DNA of 6,800 bases from Methylococcus sp. UBA6136 (GTDB taxonomy: Bacteria > Pseudomonadota > Gammaproteobacteria > Methylococcales > Methylococcaceae). The DNA lies in contig DIVI01000183.1 of NCBI GenBank assembly GCA_002423305.1, positions 1 through 6,800 on the forward strand, in the 5' to 3' direction. This document shows positions 4,951 through 6,800 of the stretch, piece by piece. The notes under the pieces were generated by a model. That model was not told where the DNA came from and searched no databases. It saw nothing but the letters and a program-made list of their open reading frames with translations. Position 1 is the stretch's first letter. Each line of letters begins with the position of its first letter. The position numbers were made by a program, and so were the translations under genes.

Positions 4951-6800
4951 ATGAATGTTCCAGCCAAAGCGCAATGGAAGGTCATTGCCAGTTCGGGTGA
5001 AGCGTCCCTGGCGATCGATGATCGCTATGCCACGAGCTGGGTGAGCGAGCCCTCGGTCAGGGCATGGCTGCAAATCGATCTGGGCCGGGTGGTCACCCTG
5101 GCGGGCATTGAGGTGTATTGGGGCCGGTCGGTGGCGGATGTCTACGGGTTTGAAGCCTCTCTGAATGGCCAGGATTGGGCGCCGCTCTGTCATAGCCGCC
5201 ACGGGGAGGGCGGGCAGAATGTGTTTGGCTTTCCGCCGGTCGAGGCTCGCTATGTGCGCCTGACTGATCAGGATCTGGGACCGGAGCGGGTGCTCGATAT
5301 TGTCGAGATCAACGTCTATGGTCCTGAAGATGCCATCCGGGTACTGGAGCCCGGGCGGATCGTCGCCCTGGGTCAGGCACCGGTGACGCTGTTGCCGGGT
5401 GAGAGCATCACGGTGGATTTTGGTTATATCCGGCCACCGATCGGCGCCCTGATCGAGTGGGGAGAGACCTATGGGACGGTTTTTTCGGTTCACCTTTCTG
5501 ATGACGGACAGGACTTCCGTGAAGTGGGCCGGATTACCACCAGCAGCGGCAGTTATGACAACTTCTACTGGCGGTCGACCACCAGTCGCTATTTTCGGGT
5601 GACTATCCACGAGACCAGCTCGCCGCAAGGCGCTGTCATCAATGAGCTGAAACTCCGCATCCTCAACAAGGACCGCATGCCGATTGGTCAGCTGGAGCGG
5701 GCGGCGCAGGACGGCCCCGGCGAGCTTTATCCGCAATCGTTGCTGGGTCGCCAGGTGTACTGGACCGCGCTGGGCGAGTTCGATCATCCGGAACAGGCCC
5801 TGTTTGATGAGTTCGGCAATCTGGAGGCCCAGGCGGGTATCGGGCAGCTGATGCCCCTGATCCGGCTGAGTGGCGTTCTGCATGGCGCTCCCGGCGCCCC
5901 GGCGATTGCTCACTCGTTGGTCGACGGCTCGTTGCCGATCCCTTCAGTGAAATGGCGTCTTGCCGGCCTGGATGTCGAGGTCACGGCCTTGGCTCATGCG
6001 AGTCAGGCTGTGGTGGAGTACCGGCTGATTAATGCCGGTTCAAACCGACTGGATGGTTCACTGGTACTTGCCATTCGCCCGGCCCAGATCAATCCCTATT
6101 GGCAGCATGGTGGGCACGCCATTATCGACTCCATCAGGGTGGATGACCGGCAGGTTTGGGTGAATGATCGGCCTTACGCTAGCCTGTCCGAACAACCGGA
6201 GAGTGTCTGCATCGCTGATTTTGACCAGGGTGACATCGTCAATTTAATTGCCGACGGGGCCAAAAAGTCGCTGCCCAGTCTTCAATCGATTTCCGGTCTT
6301 TTGAGCGCGGCCCTGGAGTTCAGCTTTGCGCTGGCACCCGGCGAAGCCAGAAGTATTGTCGTTTCTGCCCCCATGCGGGATGGCATCAATCCCAACACCC
6401 CCGTTTCGTTCGAAGATTTGCGGCAGCAGGTCATTCACCGCTGGCGCGAGAAACTCGGGCCGCGGCGGATTATGGTCGGTGATCCCGAAGTCAGCGATAC
6501 GGTAGAGGCCCAGACGGCCCTGATTCTGGTGAATGCCACCCGGTTTGCCTTCAAGCCCGGCCCGCGCAATTACGACCGTATCTGGATTCGGGATGGTTCT
6601 TCGCAGGCGCTTGCGCTGCTTTGGGCGGGGCTGGTTGATGAGGCCAAACGCTATGTCCTCTGGTATGCGGAACGCGTCTACGACCATGGCATGGTGCCGC
6701 CGATTCTGAACCCGGATGGCACCGTCAATCGGGGGTATGGCAGCGATATCGAATACGATGCTCAGGGGGAGTTTGTCACGATTGCGGCGGATATTTATCG
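4951..6800 (+). CDS. Discoidin-domain protein with six-hairpin glycosidase-like domain, 3' end outside window
   Basis: The frame stays open for 616 codons to the window edge, so the C-terminus is missing. Residues about 8-125 form an F5/8 type C (discoidin) domain: ASSGEASLAIDD (13-24), TSWVS (28-32), WLQIDLG (39-45) and ARYVRL (99-104), ending EINVYG (119-124). A second, more divergent discoidin-like unit covers about 133-238, with FSVHLSDDGQDF (178-189) and SRYFRVTI (212-219). Residues about 255-475 look like the all-beta domain that precedes (alpha/alpha)6 barrels. From about 514 a six-hairpin glycosidase-like domain begins, with YDRIWIRDG (541-549), the WxRD pattern of such enzymes, then HGMVPPI (579-585) and EYDAQGEF (601-608). 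Substrate and activity cannot be told; the catalytic acid pair may lie beyond the window. No signal peptide or membrane segment is visible. Its place 132 bases after opgG on the same strand suggests a role in glucan or other carbohydrate handling, which is inference. Base composition matches opgG. Confidence 0.8.
   Translation, partial: MNVPAKAQWKVIASSGEASLAIDDRYATSWVSEPSVRAWLQIDLGRVVTLAGIEVYWGRSVADVYGFEASLNGQDWAPLCHSRHGEGGQNVFGFPPVEARYVRLTDQDLGPERVLDIVEINVYGPEDAIRVLEPGRIVALGQAPVTLLPGESITVDFGYIRPPIGALIEWGETYGTVFSVHLSDDGQDFREVGRITTSSGSYDNFYWRSTTSRYFRVTIHETSSPQGAVINELKLRILNKDRMPIGQLERAAQDGPGELYPQSLLGRQVYWTALGEFDHPEQALFDEFGNLEAQAGIGQLMPLIRLSGVLHGAPGAPAIAHSLVDGSLPIPSVKWRLAGLDVEVTALAHASQAVVEYRLINAGSNRLDGSLVLAIRPAQINPYWQHGGHAIIDSIRVDDRQVWVNDRPYASLSEQPESVCIADFDQGDIVNLIADGAKKSLPSLQSISGLLSAALEFSFALAPGEARSIVVSAPMRDGINPNTPVSFEDLRQQVIHRWREKLGPRRIMVGDPEVSDTVEAQTALILVNATRFAFKPGPRNYDRIWIRDGSSQALALLWAGLVDEAKRYVLWYAERVYDHGMVPPILNPDGTVNRGYGSDIEYDAQGEFVTIAADIY

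Noticed and set aside
4909..5913. 334-codon open frame on the minus strand
   Set aside because: It is antisense to the discoidin domains of the gene at 4951, whose motifs are clear. The minus-strand product is Arg/Pro/Gln-rich with no recognisable domain.
6244..6687. 147-codon minus-strand frame near the window end
   Set aside because: It is opposite the beta-sandwich and WIRDG region of the plus-strand gene, and composition and lack of motifs mark it as a shadow.

Overview
The window looks like a proteobacterial chromosome, most likely a gammaproteobacterium. The evidence is an OpgG/OpgD-family periplasmic glucan protein with a Sec signal peptide, Shine-Dalgarno-led genes and GC-rich coding sequence over the right half. 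No rRNA or tRNA gene, or other feature that would fix the genus, is visible.

Left part (1-812): the C-terminal remnant of a tyrosine recombinase with a lysine-rich tail (140-598), then an AT-rich spacer with small inverted repeats. Middle (813-2891): a 692-residue secreted protein with a signal peptide, a right-handed beta-helix-like module and five four-cysteine repeats of the divergent InlB B-repeat type. It carries several homopolymer tracts, including a run of ten G inside repeat 2 and a G7 Shine-Dalgarno. Its 5' half is clearly more AT-rich than the genes to its right. Together with the recombinase remnant this suggests acquired, accessory DNA. A perfect 12-bp hairpin follows its stop codon.

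Spacer 2892-3237: no convincing gene, but a cluster of tandem and inverted repeats resembling small dispersed intergenic elements.

Right part (3238-6800): an OpgG/OpgD (GH186-type) gene, a 132-base gap holding a perfect 13-bp hairpin, then a long reading frame from 4951 that runs off the window. It encodes two discoidin-like domains, a beta-sandwich and the start of a six-hairpin (alpha/alpha)6 glycosidase-like domain, with no visible signal peptide. The two genes are co-directional. The inferred theme is synthesis or processing of an osmoregulated or other periplasmic/surface glucan; the specific role of the second protein is not known. The strongest leads are the G10 tract as a possible on/off switch for the repeat protein, and the discoidin/glycosidase-like neighbour of opgG.
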